Positions 34,070 to 44,054 of a stretch of 64,000 bases of DNA are shown here, in pieces. Origin of the DNA: JALOOB01 sp964387985 (GTDB taxonomy: Bacteria > Chloroflexota > Anaerolineae > CG2-30-64-16); contig CAYLZG010000005.1 in the NCBI GenBank assembly GCA_964387985.1, positions 1 to 64,000 on the forward strand, written 5' to 3'. Made by a program: the position numbers and the translations under genes. The notes beneath the pieces were generated by a model. The model saw only the letters and a list, made by a program, of their open reading frames with translations, did not search any database and was not told the DNA's origin. How positions within the stretch are numbered: position 1 is the stretch's first letter; each line of letters begins with the position of its first letter.

Positions 34070-35365
34070 CTACCACCCGAAGAGTGCCTCCGCCTGCATC
34101 TGTGCTTCACCCAGTGCGGCCTCCGTATCCAGATCTCCGTTAACCACCTTCTCAACTGCCTGCAAGTAGGCCGCCACCGTGCCCCCAATCGCGGACGTTT
34201 CAAGAGTACTATCCCAGATGAACAGCCGATCTGGGAGACTCCGGGCGATTCTGAGCGTCTCCTTGTCAACATGCACCGTATAGGTCTGCGAGGCGAGCTG
34301 GGAAGTGCGCGGCGCAAGCAGTGGGGTGGCTGCCTCTGGCTGGTCGATGAGGAACTTGATCCACTGCCATGCGGCCATCGCTTTCTGCGAGTTTCGGAGG
34401 ATAGCATAGATGTCCAGCGCTGCCACGCCGATGGTCCCTTTGCCCGCGGGCAGAGGGACCATCCCGGGCACGGCCCGACCCATATCGCTCAAGAAGCCGG
34501 CAAAGCGGGCCCGGTCAGCATAGAAGCCCAACCATAGTCCGCACCTGCCCGCCCAGATGGCTCGATTGATGTCCCCCATCTGCGCCCGCACATCCTCGGG
34601 AGCCGGATTGGTCTGATAGATGCGCCTCAGCCCCGTATACCATGCGAGCGCATCCTCGTTCGCCGGGCTATCGAGGGTCGGTCGGGTCGGCTCGACCAGG
34701 TTATCGACAAGCTGGCCACCGAGAAGATAGGCGAAGATGGCTGCATCACCCATATCCGGGCGGGGGCAGTAACCATAGGTGTAGTCCACAGCACCGGCCG
34801 GTGATTGGGCTGTCTGCACTGTCAGCGCGAACTCCTCCAGTGTCCACCTGTTCTCTGGAATCTTGATGCCCGCCGCGTCAAAACGTTCCGTGTTATAGTA
34901 AACGACGATCGGATTCATGCCTGCAGGGATGCCGAGTTGCCTCCCTTCGAGCCGCATCGCCTCCGCGGTGCCTTCGACCAGGTCACTGAAAGGGAAGACT
35001 GTGTCGGTGGCGGATGTCTCTGCCTCAATCAGGTCATCAAGCGGCCTGAACTCGGCGATGCGTTCGCTCGTCAGGTCCGCCAGTGCCACGCGTACTACAT
35101 CGCACGTGGTACAGGATGCCTCCATGCTCGCGCCGGGTCCCCCTTGGCTCATCATCTTGACCGTGATATGGGGATACGCGGCCTCAAACTCTTCGATTAG
35201 CCTGGCATATGAATCTCTGGCATAGTTTGGCGTAGCGAAGCTGATCGTCACCGGTTCTACAGCGGGCGCGGCCTGCCGGCCGCAGCCGGTGCCGATCAGG
35301 ATCACTACCAGCAAGCCGACTACCAGGCCACGCGGGCGCGTATATGAACGCAAACTCTGCCTCAT
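34070..35365 (-). CDS. ABC sugar-binding lipoprotein 2 (orphan)
   Basis: A 431-aa family-1 extracellular solute-binding protein. It has a signal peptide with lipobox GTGC near residue 28. The mature start VTISFATPNYARDSYARLIEEFE is typical, and GIPAGMNPIVVYYNTERFDAAG lies in the hinge region. It is the last gene of the long leftward operon, converging on the kinase gene with an 84-base gap. No permease genes accompany it, so it may share the MalF/MalG-type permeases at 52-54 kb and widen their substrate range. Confidence 0.9.
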   Translation of the reverse strand: MRQSLRSYTRPRGLVVGLLVVILIGTGCGRQAAPAVEPVTISFATPNYARDSYARLIEEFEAAYPHITVKMMSQGGPGASMEASCTTCDVVRVALADLTSERIAEFRPLDDLIEAETSATDTVFPFSDLVEGTAEAMRLEGRQLGIPAGMNPIVVYYNTERFDAAGIKIPENRWTLEEFALTVQTAQSPAGAVDYTYGYCPRPDMGDAAIFAYLLGGQLVDNLVEPTRPTLDSPANEDALAWYTGLRRIYQTNPAPEDVRAQMGDINRAIWAGRCGLWLGFYADRARFAGFLSDMGRAVPGMVPLPAGKGTIGVAALDIYAILRNSQKAMAAWQWIKFLIDQPEAATPLLAPRTSQLASQTYTVHVDKETLRIARSLPDRLFIWDSTLETSAIGGTVAAYLQAVEKVVNGDLDTEAALGEAQMQAEALFGW

Positions 35366-35401
35366 AGCACTTATCTCCTCGGCAACGTCAGAAACACCAA
35401 C

Positions 35402-37561
35402 TTACACAGCCTCAAACAGCAGCAGTTCCGAGGCCAGCGGGGCCTCAACCCGAATCACCAGGCCCTGCTTCATCAGTACGAGGCCGTCGACCTCGCTCGT
35501 CTGCCGGTCGTTGTCAAATGTCACCCGATAGCGTCTCCCCGCATCCAGACCGCGCACGCGCAGCAGATACTCCTGCTCGTTCGGCGCAGCAAGCTGAAAC
35601 AACCCTACGATCGCGCGCAGCCTGTCCCGCGCGGCGAGCTCAAGGACACCCCAACCTTGAGGCTCCGGCCCTGTCAGGACCGGTGTGTGGTGGAATATCC
35701 GGCCGTCGCGCAGGTAGCGACGGACAAAGGTCTTGTACACGTTCACCATGTGTCGGACGCGCTCAGTCTGAACAGGATTGAGCTGTGAAGGCACCGGGTT
35801 GAGGAAGGCGACGAGCGGGTGGCCGAACAGCAGGATCCGAGCCTGGAAGTCGAGCGAGGCAGCTTGGTGGCCGCGGACACCCTCGCCCAACAACCCGTTG
35901 CAATACTCGGGTGGCAGGGCCATTGTCATACCGTTGAAGATGCTAAAGGAACGCGGGGCCACATGCCAATCACTCACCAGCGTATCGTAGAAATGGCGCA
36001 TCAGGCCGATGTCGGTGCGGCCGCCACCGCCTGCACAGTTCTGGAAGTAGACGCCGGGAAAGCGCTGCCTCAGGCGATCGTAGACACCATACAGTGTCTC
36101 ATAGTAACGCCAACTGATGTTCTCGGTGAAGCCCGCCTGCTCAGTCTGCGCGTGATCGGTCACCGGCGTATTGTGGTCCAGCTTGAAAAATTCGACCTCA
36201 TTCTCCGTGAATACACGGGCAATCTCGGACTCCATCCACTCGGCTGCGCCTGGCGCAGTGAGGTCGAGCAGGTCGCCCAGCCGCCGTTGGCCATCATAGG
36301 CGACGGCGACCCACTCGGGATGCTCCTGTGCGATCCGGCTCTTACGCCCGATGCGCTCCGCGTCAATCCAGAGGCCGAACCGCATTCCCTTTTCGTGCGC
36401 GCGGTCGCGGATGGGTCCCAGCCCTTGCGGGAAGCGGGTCAGGTCCACGTTCCAGTCGCCCGCCGTCGCGTACCATTCGGGCACGCCGGATGCACCGGGC
36501 ACCAGCGGCGTGTACCAGCCTGCATCGATGAAGAAGACTTCCGCGCCGAGCGCAGCGGCTGTATCCATCTCGTGGTACACCGATTCGTAGGTGATGTTCT
36601 GCTCCGGCCCGATGCCTGACAGAACGAGTCCCGCAAGCGCATCCGGCTGTGCCGGGAAGACCGTCTGCCGCAGGTGGTCATGCATGGCCTGGATGGCACA
36701 ATCGAGGTCGGCCTGCACCATGCCGACGTGCATTTCAGGGCTGCGAATCGTTTCCCCTGCGGCGAGCACGCGCTGCGGCGCGGGCGCGGCCGGCCCGGCA
36801 CAGAAGCCCAGCCTGGCCGACAGGTCATCCGTACCGATATCGGCATTCAAGTCGAACTCGAACGAATAGCCGCCTGACCAGGCAAGCTGGCCGATGAAAT
36901 GCTCACCGGTTGCCTGATTCCGAAGGACAAACATCGGGTGCCGGTAGCGTTCGCGGCGGTAGCGTCCATCGACTCGGTAGGCCGCGTTGGGCAGCTCATG
37001 CCACCGGAAGCTGCCCTCGTCGCCCCAGTGGTTGTCCTCGAAGTAGCCAAGCGACCACAGCGCAGCATCCTTGGTGGGCAGATACGATTGCCATCGTTTC
37101 GTCCGGTGCAGCACGCCGCTCCATACGTCGCATTGCGCCAGCGCGACCGGACGGTCCGCGAGGTTTGTAATCTCCAGCCAGCGGGTCAGGATGGGCGTAC
37201 CGTCCAGAAGCGTGTGTATCGCCAACGCGACCGGTCGCCGCGTGTGGCGGAGTCGCACGATCGCGTGCCGCCCTTTCGCCTCTTGTTGCTGCTCGAGGCC
37301 TGCCCATTCCCAATGCGAGGCCAGGAGTTGGCCCTCTATCTCGACGTTGAAGACCTGTGGAACGGGATGCTGGTCCGGATCCAGCCGGATGTCATCCGGG
37401 TTGATATAGCCCGCACCGTTCCAACCACGGCTGACAAGACGTCCCCGGATGAACGACTCCTCGTAGACCGTGAGCCCAGTACGATAGCTCAAGGTTGGGA
37501 ATGGATCGTTCGTCAAGTGAATATCGTACCAGGAATGCACTTCCACAGGAGCCGGTGTCAT
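35402..37561 (-). CDS. GH36-type hydrolase (B; KLDHN clade)
   Basis: A 719-aa glycosidase in the alpha-galactosidase superfamily. The N-terminal sandwich is followed by a barrel with FFIDAGWYTP, RFPQGLGPI, LWIDAERI and FFKLDHNTP (nucleophile strand). The acid/base region reads NCAGGGGRTDIGL...LVSDW. It is a close relative of the GH36 protein at 46961 and belongs to a second clade beside the RQDFN clade. I start it at 37561, overlapping the kinase stop (ATGA). No signal peptide, so cytoplasmic. Confidence 0.88.
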   Translation of the reverse strand: MTPAPVEVHSWYDIHLTNDPFPTLSYRTGLTVYEESFIRGRLVSRGWNGAGYINPDDIRLDPDQHPVPQVFNVEIEGQLLASHWEWAGLEQQQEAKGRHAIVRLRHTRRPVALAIHTLLDGTPILTRWLEITNLADRPVALAQCDVWSGVLHRTKRWQSYLPTKDAALWSLGYFEDNHWGDEGSFRWHELPNAAYRVDGRYRRERYRHPMFVLRNQATGEHFIGQLAWSGGYSFEFDLNADIGTDDLSARLGFCAGPAAPAPQRVLAAGETIRSPEMHVGMVQADLDCAIQAMHDHLRQTVFPAQPDALAGLVLSGIGPEQNITYESVYHEMDTAAALGAEVFFIDAGWYTPLVPGASGVPEWYATAGDWNVDLTRFPQGLGPIRDRAHEKGMRFGLWIDAERIGRKSRIAQEHPEWVAVAYDGQRRLGDLLDLTAPGAAEWMESEIARVFTENEVEFFKLDHNTPVTDHAQTEQAGFTENISWRYYETLYGVYDRLRQRFPGVYFQNCAGGGGRTDIGLMRHFYDTLVSDWHVAPRSFSIFNGMTMALPPEYCNGLLGEGVRGHQAASLDFQARILLFGHPLVAFLNPVPSQLNPVQTERVRHMVNVYKTFVRRYLRDGRIFHHTPVLTGPEPQGWGVLELAARDRLRAIVGLFQLAAPNEQEYLLRVRGLDAGRRYRVTFDNDRQTSEVDGLVLMKQGLVIRVEAPLASELLLFEAV

Positions 37562-38532
37562 GTTGAACCCCCCGCGCAGTAACGCAGAACTTGTCCCAGA
37601 AACTGCCGCGCAGCATCCATGTAACGAGATTCCGACGGGTACATGCTGGCCAGTTGCAGGCACATCTTCAGGCTGTACGCGTCGAAGCGAGCCTGGAAGC
37701 CCGCATCCAGCCCGTGACGCTGCCGGTAGGCCGCCATAAGCCACTCGTCTGCCATGCTGAACATGGAAGACAGCTCCCGGGCATAGTCCGCGTAATAGCC
37801 CATTACATCCACGAATGCGCTCACATACACACGGTCATCCCGACGATCCACCATCACGTTACCGGTCCAGATGTCGTAATGGGTCAGCGTACCGGTGGGG
37901 CCGATGTCCAGCAGCGCGGGCAGCTGCCCGCGCACCTCGGTCAATCCGTCCAACATCGCAGCGTCCAGCAAGCCCTTGTCTCGGGCCTCCGCTACCGCGA
38001 TGTCGTACCGCGGGACCCAGAAATCGGCCCATGTGGCGGACCGTTTCGACGGGCTCAGTTCGACACCGCCGAAGCCCAGATCTTGGTGCGTGTGCAGATC
38101 GATGACATGCTCGGCGATTTCCTGGGCGATGCTGCGCTGCTCGTCCTGGGCCAATGTCTCACGGATCGCAGAGAGCACTTTGCCAGGCACCTCTGACATG
38201 ACGAGTACGCTGCCAGGTATCTTCTCCCCGCTCGCGTCCAGAAGCAACGGTTCCGGCACGGGCATGGCCGTATGCTGCCGGAAGTAGTGCAGCACGTCGT
38301 ATTCCCGGCGCAGAGCGGGATCATCCGGCTGCGGCGTGATCTTGATAACCAGGCGCCGCTCGGTCCCGTCCACCGGAACGGAGACCACCCTGTTCCACAG
38401 GCCGCCGGTCAGGATCGAGTACCCCTTGCAGCGGGTCTCGACGCCGAGGGCCTCGGTGGCCAGCGCGCTGAGCGTCGCGTCCGTGAGACAAGGATCTATC
38501 TTCGCCCGCAGGATGTCTTCCTGTACGTTCAT
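37558..38532 (-). CDS. APH/fructosamine-kinase-fold phosphotransferase
   Basis: A 324-aa kinase of the aminoglycoside-phosphotransferase fold. The catalytic loop is LTHYDIWTGNVMV (His-x-Asp with downstream Asn) and the metal-binding acidic residue lies in FVDVMGYY. Upstream are VIKITPQ (ATP-binding Lys) and LVMSEVPGKVL (hinge). It sits between two GH36 genes, 1 base after one and overlapping the other, so its substrate is probably a sugar released by them. Sugar-kinase activity is inferred from context; no antibiotic function is implied. Confidence 0.85.
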   Translation of the reverse strand: MNVQEDILRAKIDPCLTDATLSALATEALGVETRCKGYSILTGGLWNRVVSVPVDGTERRLVIKITPQPDDPALRREYDVLHYFRQHTAMPVPEPLLLDASGEKIPGSVLVMSEVPGKVLSAIRETLAQDEQRSIAQEIAEHVIDLHTHQDLGFGGVELSPSKRSATWADFWVPRYDIAVAEARDKGLLDAAMLDGLTEVRGQLPALLDIGPTGTLTHYDIWTGNVMVDRRDDRVYVSAFVDVMGYYADYARELSSMFSMADEWLMAAYRQRHGLDAGFQARFDAYSLKMCLQLASMYPSESRYMDAARQFLGQVLRYCAGGST

Positions 38533-38533
38533 C

Positions 38534-40555
38534 CTACTCGCGCCGATAGGTCAGGATGAGAGCGCTGGGCGCCTGAGCAACGGCGACGGGAACGCCTTCT
38601 TCCATGAGCGCGCGGCCCATCATGTGCAAAACGTGTAGAGTATCAACATTGGTAACCATATACCGGGCGTCCGGGTCCAGGGCGTGCAGCCTGAAGCTCG
38701 CCGATGTGTAGGGACTGTGCGGGCGCCGGAAGACCTGCACCACCCCCTGGCCAGACTCGGGCCGGTCAAACTGCCAAGCCAGCCACACATCTTCTTCCAG
38801 GCTGTATGAAGTCAGCGGGTAGTAGTCGCCGTAGTAGTTGGGCGCTACGTGTTCCTGCCACTGGCGCTGCATTTGGCGGGCCAGGTTGTAGTCCAGATCG
38901 TCGCGCCGCATATCGTAAGCATAGGTGATGTGCGGGCACATCTCGCTGCGAAAGATGTACGGGTCGATCTGGATGGTGCCGGTGCCGTAAAACGGGATCC
39001 AGGCCGCGATGCCGTAGGTCTGGCACTGGTTGGAGGTGGGCTGAAAGATATAGTCACTGCGCAACAGAGGCACAGCCCGGCGCAGGGTTTCGATGTCGTT
39101 GCGCCGACCGCCGGATGCGCAGGTGTCGATCAGCATGCCAGGGTGACGGCTGCGGAGCGCATCCCAGTAGGCCAGGTAACCCGTTACGTACTTGATTTCC
39201 GTGATCCCTTGGCGGTCCGGCGCGTCATGCGCCAGCCAGAAGGGCAGCGGATCGATATTGTAGTCCTGGCGGTAGAGATCGATTCCCTGCTCAGCGATGA
39301 ACCTGTCGATGTGGTCGATCAACCAGCGGAGGGCTGCAGGATCGCCCATGTTGAGCAGCACCGAAGCCCTGGAAGTCTGCGGTGGGGTATCCGGACCCTG
39401 CGGTAGCGTCAGGAGCCACTCCGGGTGTGTATCATAGAGCCAGGTGCCGGGTGTGACGCGTTCCGGCTCGAACCAGACGATGATATCGACTCCTTGCGCG
39501 TGGGCATGATCCGAGATGGGGCGGAGGCCGCCAGGAAAGCGATCGGTGTCAACCTCCCATGTGCCGGTGTTGGGCCAGCCCCATATGTTCCAGTACCATC
39601 CTGCATCCATCCACCAGTAATCCAGGCGTAATTGCTCTGCCAGATAGCGATCGATAAACAGCTTCTGGCTGGCCGAGTCAGCATGGATCATTTCACTGTA
39701 TTGGTGTGAACTGCAGGCAGCTACCTGCGGCTCAGGCACCTGGTCCTCTTTATTGCGGGGGGTGTTGTATGCAAGCATCCAGCGCCGCCAGATGTTCTGC
39801 GAGCGTTGATGGTCACCGCGCCAGAACTGGACGACCATCAAAGGACCACGCACTTCTTCGTTGGGGTGCAGCACAAAGTGCGTCAGCTCCTGTCCGGCGC
39901 GCACGTGCACTGCCGTTTCGCTCGTACGCGTGAACTCCGCGGCCCACTGACCGGGCCAGCCGATGACAACGATGGCGCCCGCGGCCCCGTCCGCATTTTC
40001 CCACTCCAGGTTGAAGTAGGGCAGATCGCTGTTCGTGGGACGCCCGCCGGATGTGGTGATGCGCTTCGCAGTCGCTCCGCGCCAGCCGAGGGCAGGTCGC
40101 CAGAGGGTGGTCCTGAACGGCTGGTAGTCATCAGGGCGGCAGGGGCTGCCGGTGTTATGGTGCAGGATGAACTCGCCCGCGCCGGCGCGCGCGAAGGCCG
40201 CGTCAAACGCCTGGATGTCCTCCAGGATCGGCGTATTGGCCGCGCCGCCGTTGCGGAAGGAAAGTGTCCACTCGACTGTCGGAAAGTCGGCGTACAGGAC
40301 GATCACCCAGCGCACCATGAGACCAGTGGCCGGATCGGTCCAGGTAAGGGTGTGCTCGGTACGCTGCTCATCCAACTGGCGCGCGCCGGTTTCGAAAGGC
40401 CATTCCTGCAGCAATTGCGCAGAGGGTCGCCCACCATAGATAAAGGAAAAGGGCCGCTCAACGGATGCAGCAGCCTGCAAACTCTCAAGCTGGCCAAGCA
40501 TCCAGTGCCGGAGGTCGGCCATCTCTTCGGGACGAATCGTGGTTGGGAAGGTCAC
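38534..40555 (-). CDS. GH36-type alpha-galactosidase-like hydrolase (C)
   Basis: A 673-aa glycosidase of the RQDYN clade. Signatures are YWWMDAGWYWN, GTWEVDTDRFPGGL, IVWFEPERV, DLYRQDYNIDPLPFW (nucleophile) and TCASGGRRNDIETLRR...LRSDY (acid/base). Sequence and length are close to the GH36 protein at 15187. It starts with GTG at 40555, preceded by AAGGAGAGG. No signal peptide. Belongs to the leftward operon between the MFS transporter and the kinase. Confidence 0.9.
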   Translation of the reverse strand: MTFPTTIRPEEMADLRHWMLGQLESLQAAASVERPFSFIYGGRPSAQLLQEWPFETGARQLDEQRTEHTLTWTDPATGLMVRWVIVLYADFPTVEWTLSFRNGGAANTPILEDIQAFDAAFARAGAGEFILHHNTGSPCRPDDYQPFRTTLWRPALGWRGATAKRITTSGGRPTNSDLPYFNLEWENADGAAGAIVVIGWPGQWAAEFTRTSETAVHVRAGQELTHFVLHPNEEVRGPLMVVQFWRGDHQRSQNIWRRWMLAYNTPRNKEDQVPEPQVAACSSHQYSEMIHADSASQKLFIDRYLAEQLRLDYWWMDAGWYWNIWGWPNTGTWEVDTDRFPGGLRPISDHAHAQGVDIIVWFEPERVTPGTWLYDTHPEWLLTLPQGPDTPPQTSRASVLLNMGDPAALRWLIDHIDRFIAEQGIDLYRQDYNIDPLPFWLAHDAPDRQGITEIKYVTGYLAYWDALRSRHPGMLIDTCASGGRRNDIETLRRAVPLLRSDYIFQPTSNQCQTYGIAAWIPFYGTGTIQIDPYIFRSEMCPHITYAYDMRRDDLDYNLARQMQRQWQEHVAPNYYGDYYPLTSYSLEEDVWLAWQFDRPESGQGVVQVFRRPHSPYTSASFRLHALDPDARYMVTNVDTLHVLHMMGRALMEEGVPVAVAQAPSALILTYRRE

Positions 40556-40666
40556 AATACCTCTCCTTGCTCATCCCAGACCAGCTGACGGGCAGCTCCG
40601 TCCAGGATCCAGATGAGACGATCAGTTTGTCCTGGTTGCGTTCAATCGGGCATCGCTCAATGCCCA

Positions 40667-41869
40667 TCAGGCCGCAGCAGTTTCTGCGCCCGAGGGCCGT
40701 TTGGTTGGCTCGCGCATCAGCACCAACAGCACGATTGCGGCCAGGGGTGCCAGGAGCGCGATCAGGAATGTGCTGCGCTGGCCGAGATACTGCAGGCCCC
40801 ACCCGGTGAGGGGTGAACCGATCACCGTTCCCAGGTTGATGATGCCCCACAGCCAGGATAGCCCCAGATCGAGTGCCTCACGCGGCGCGGTATCGGTCAC
40901 CAAGGCGGATGCCAGCGCGGTCGAGATGTACAGTATCGAGTTCAGCAGCGCAGCGAGCCAGAAACTGGCCAGCCCAAAGGCGTGAGCCAAGACGGCCAGC
41001 TCCACCATGCCGGCCACGTAACAGGCTAACATCAGGCGGCGACGACCGATACGGTCGGAGAACCAGCCGAGTACCATCGGTGCAGGCAAACTGACGACCG
41101 CGCCGATCGCCGAGACGAGGGAGATTTCCGTTGCAGCAAAGCCAAGCTGACTCATCGCCATGAACAAGCCCAGACGGCCTATCAGCCAGGCCAGCGCGCT
41201 GCACAGCATGGCCCCTAGCAGCAGGACAAAGCTGGTGCTGAAGAGCGTGCGGTGGTTTCGCTGGGCGACCGCGCGCGCGACCTTTGCCACTCTGACATCG
41301 CTCAGGAACAACCCACTGATCAGGCATAGCCCGGCGGCCGTCGCGCAGACCAGGAAGAGCTCGCGGAAGCCCCAGCGGTCCGCGATGGGGCCACTGGCGA
41401 CGCCGCCGATCAACAGGCTGGCATTCATCGCCAGCGTCAGGGCGCCGAAGACCCGGCCGCGCTCCGCCTGGCCGGCAAGCAAGCCGCCCATGATGGATAC
41501 CAGTCCGTAACCAGCGCCGGTCGCGATGCCACCGGCGAAATTGACGATCGTCAGCTGGAGCAGAGTCTGGACGCGGCTGAAGAGTAGCATGCAGATCATC
41601 AGCGCGGCGGACGCCAGCACAAACAGCAGCTTGCGCCGCTGGCACCGATAGGCGAGTCCGCCCGCACCCACCGTGCCGATGGTCATGGCCACAGTGCCAA
41701 CCGCCGTGTAATAACCCATGAACGCAGAATCGCCGCCGAGCTGCGCGATGTAGGTCGGCCACAGCGCCCCCAACCCGTTCGCGATGCTGGCGATGAGCAG
41801 GTAGGCGGTGAACAGCGCGATCAACGGTTTGGTCTGCATCGCCATCCTGCGCGTGCTGCGGCCAAACAT
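40667..41869 (-). CDS. MFS transporter
   Basis: A 400-aa major-facilitator protein with 12 hydrophobic segments and typical half-length spacing. The cytoplasmic loop GWFSDRIGRRRLMLA matches the MFS motif A type. It overlaps the stop of the upstream GH36 gene by one base (TAATG). Substrate unknown; sugar or oligosaccharide uptake (or export of a by-product) is inferred from context. Confidence 0.9.
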   Translation of the reverse strand: MFGRSTRRMAMQTKPLIALFTAYLLIASIANGLGALWPTYIAQLGGDSAFMGYYTAVGTVAMTIGTVGAGGLAYRCQRRKLLFVLASAALMICMLLFSRVQTLLQLTIVNFAGGIATGAGYGLVSIMGGLLAGQAERGRVFGALTLAMNASLLIGGVASGPIADRWGFRELFLVCATAAGLCLISGLFLSDVRVAKVARAVAQRNHRTLFSTSFVLLLGAMLCSALAWLIGRLGLFMAMSQLGFAATEISLVSAIGAVVSLPAPMVLGWFSDRIGRRRLMLACYVAGMVELAVLAHAFGLASFWLAALLNSILYISTALASALVTDTAPREALDLGLSWLWGIINLGTVIGSPLTGWGLQYLGQRSTFLIALLAPLAAIVLLVLMREPTKRPSGAETAAA

Positions 41870-44010
41870 TACCCGGAGACTGGCCGGTAGAACACGGTAC
41901 GCGAACTGGTCGGGTAAGGCATCGTTACCGGGAAGTCGGCCAGCTCTTCACCCATGACAATTTGCTCCTCCTGCATATCCTCGACCGTGACCTGGTAGCT
42001 GCCACCCGCGTTAAGCCCCCGGAACCGGACCTGCTGGTTAACGACCGGGCAGGCCTCGCGGCGAAAGAGGACGGCGAACCCGGCATCCAGATCCGGCCGG
42101 TGGAACTGATAGCCGTACCATACGTCCTGGTCGTAAGCGTGCGGGAACAGCGGATAGAAATCGCCGAGCATGAACGGGCGTATCTTGTGGTAGATGGCCA
42201 CGGTTGACCTAACCACGGCTTCTTTCGCTGGGTCCGCGGTGCTGAGCCGCCCCAGGTGGTTGGTGTAGCAGAGGATGTTGCCGGTGGTCATGCCGGAGCG
42301 GAACCCGTAGGCAGGCTCATAGTCGAAATTGCCACAACCGTGGTTGGGCACCCAGCGGAACAGGCCACCGTTTTGTAGCTGCTCGGCGAGCGGTTGGGGG
42401 CCGAAGCATTGCATGTCGCTGTGCCAGAGCGGCAGGCCCCGGGTCAAGGTTTCCAGGTCGATGCGTCGGCCGCCGCTGGCGCAGACATCGATGACGAGGC
42501 CGGGGTGGCGGATGGCCAGCTCATCCCATAAGGCATAAAGCCCCTCGATGTAGTGGATCTCGGTCATGCCCCGCCTGTCGGGCTGATCGTTGCGCTGCCA
42601 ATACTCGAGCGGCTCGATGTTAAAGTCCCAGCGTACCCAGTCTACCTGCCACGCGGTCACACACTCGTCCAAGGTGTTGAACAGCCAACGCCACGCCGCC
42701 GGATCATCAAGCCGGAACAGGCCGCCTGCGCTGCCCCCGTGAACGAATTCGGGGTGCTCGCGCGCGACCTGCGTGCCGAGGGCAACGCGCTCCGGCTCGA
42801 ACCACAGCAGGTATTCCAACCCGGCTGCATGCGCGGCCTTGCCGATGGGCGCCAGCCCGTTGGGGTATTTCGTCCGGTCAACCTCCCAGTTGCCCGTGCC
42901 GTTGGGGAAGCCCTCTGGGTACCAGTGCTGGGGATCCATGTCGGACCAGAAGACCTCGATGCCTCGCTGGGCCAGGGCCGGCATCACGCTCAGATGCGGC
43001 CCTTCATAGCTGCCGTCGGGATCCGTCCAGTTCACGCTGCCGCAGATCGGGGCATAGACGATCTGCCCGTTCCGCCGGGGCACGTAGTGCGTCAGCAAGA
43101 CCTGGCGGAACAGATTATTGCCGTAGATGGGGTCTGCACCATGCCAGAACACGGCCAGGATGCGCGGGGTGCGGATTGCCTCCCCAGGGTGCAGCACGAA
43201 GTGCGAGGTCTCCATACCGCCTTCGACGTGTAGGGGTTCACCTGCGGGCTGGGTGAAGCTCGCCTCCCATTGGCCCGACCAGCCGAGCGCGAACACCACG
43301 CCATGATCGCCGGTGGCCAAATTGAAGAAGGGCATGAAACCATCCGACGAACGCCCGCGGTTGGGCACCATCCGGAAGCGGTCGGCAGGTCCGAGCGGCT
43401 CGGTCATCGGCGCGAAGCTATACTCCGAGTTGCTCTCGCCCAGCGAATAGTGCAGGGTGAACTGCTCTTCCCGTGCGCCGAGATGGAAGTCGAGAGGCCT
43501 GATCTGCTCTAAGACGGGCGTGTCTGCTTCGCTCTTGTTCTCCAGGCGCAGAATCCACTCTACGGCGGGAAGATCGACGTACTCGATCGCGATGCATTGC
43601 ACCTGGAGGCCCGTGGCCGGGTCGGAATAGGTCACCGTGTGCTCCGTGCGCGCGGCGTCAAGCTCTCGCTGACTGTATTCCCGCTGCCAGATGGGGAGCA
43701 GGTCTCCGGACGATTCTCCGGCGTAGATGAAGGAAAAGCCAGCCTGAATGCTGCCGGGCCACGGGGCTGTTGGCTCCGTTTTCCGTTGCAGCTCTCCCTG
43801 TGTAAGCTGTTCTACGACCCATTCACGAGCCGCAAGTGCAGCGTCGGCGGTCGAGCCCGTCTCAGGGACGGGCGTGGAAGCGGGAAGGTCAGTCCCCTGC
43901 ACGGCAATCTTTCCTCCCTGACAGGCAACCAGTGTGCCGGATGCAGTGGCACCCCCCACGAACTTCAGCAACTCGCGCCTCGACAGGCGCACGGATGATG
44001 TGGGGTACAT
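41869..44010 (-). CDS. Tat-exported lipoprotein GH36-type hydrolase (D)
   Basis: A 713-aa glycosidase. The twin-arginine motif SRRELLKF is followed by a short hydrophobic stretch and the lipobox LVAC, so this member is exported folded and lipid-anchored, unlike the other four. Catalytic strands are DWVRWDFNIEPLEYW and VCASGGRRIDLETL...LWHSDMQ. I start it at 44010, where GGGAGAG precedes the ATG. It probably makes the first cut on the cell surface, supplying sugars to the binding proteins. Confidence 0.88.
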   Translation of the reverse strand: MYPTSSVRLSRRELLKFVGGATASGTLVACQGGKIAVQGTDLPASTPVPETGSTADAALAAREWVVEQLTQGELQRKTEPTAPWPGSIQAGFSFIYAGESSGDLLPIWQREYSQRELDAARTEHTVTYSDPATGLQVQCIAIEYVDLPAVEWILRLENKSEADTPVLEQIRPLDFHLGAREEQFTLHYSLGESNSEYSFAPMTEPLGPADRFRMVPNRGRSSDGFMPFFNLATGDHGVVFALGWSGQWEASFTQPAGEPLHVEGGMETSHFVLHPGEAIRTPRILAVFWHGADPIYGNNLFRQVLLTHYVPRRNGQIVYAPICGSVNWTDPDGSYEGPHLSVMPALAQRGIEVFWSDMDPQHWYPEGFPNGTGNWEVDRTKYPNGLAPIGKAAHAAGLEYLLWFEPERVALGTQVAREHPEFVHGGSAGGLFRLDDPAAWRWLFNTLDECVTAWQVDWVRWDFNIEPLEYWQRNDQPDRRGMTEIHYIEGLYALWDELAIRHPGLVIDVCASGGRRIDLETLTRGLPLWHSDMQCFGPQPLAEQLQNGGLFRWVPNHGCGNFDYEPAYGFRSGMTTGNILCYTNHLGRLSTADPAKEAVVRSTVAIYHKIRPFMLGDFYPLFPHAYDQDVWYGYQFHRPDLDAGFAVLFRREACPVVNQQVRFRGLNAGGSYQVTVEDMQEEQIVMGEELADFPVTMPYPTSSRTVFYRPVSG

Positions 44011-44054
44011 CGGTTCTCTCCCGTTCGCACGGTGGTCCGGCCTCGGCCTTGCCG

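Noticed and set aside
37558..38532. Antibiotic-resistance aminoglycoside phosphotransferase
   Set aside because: The fold is shared, but the gene is embedded between glycosidases in a sugar operon; a sugar kinase is more likely.
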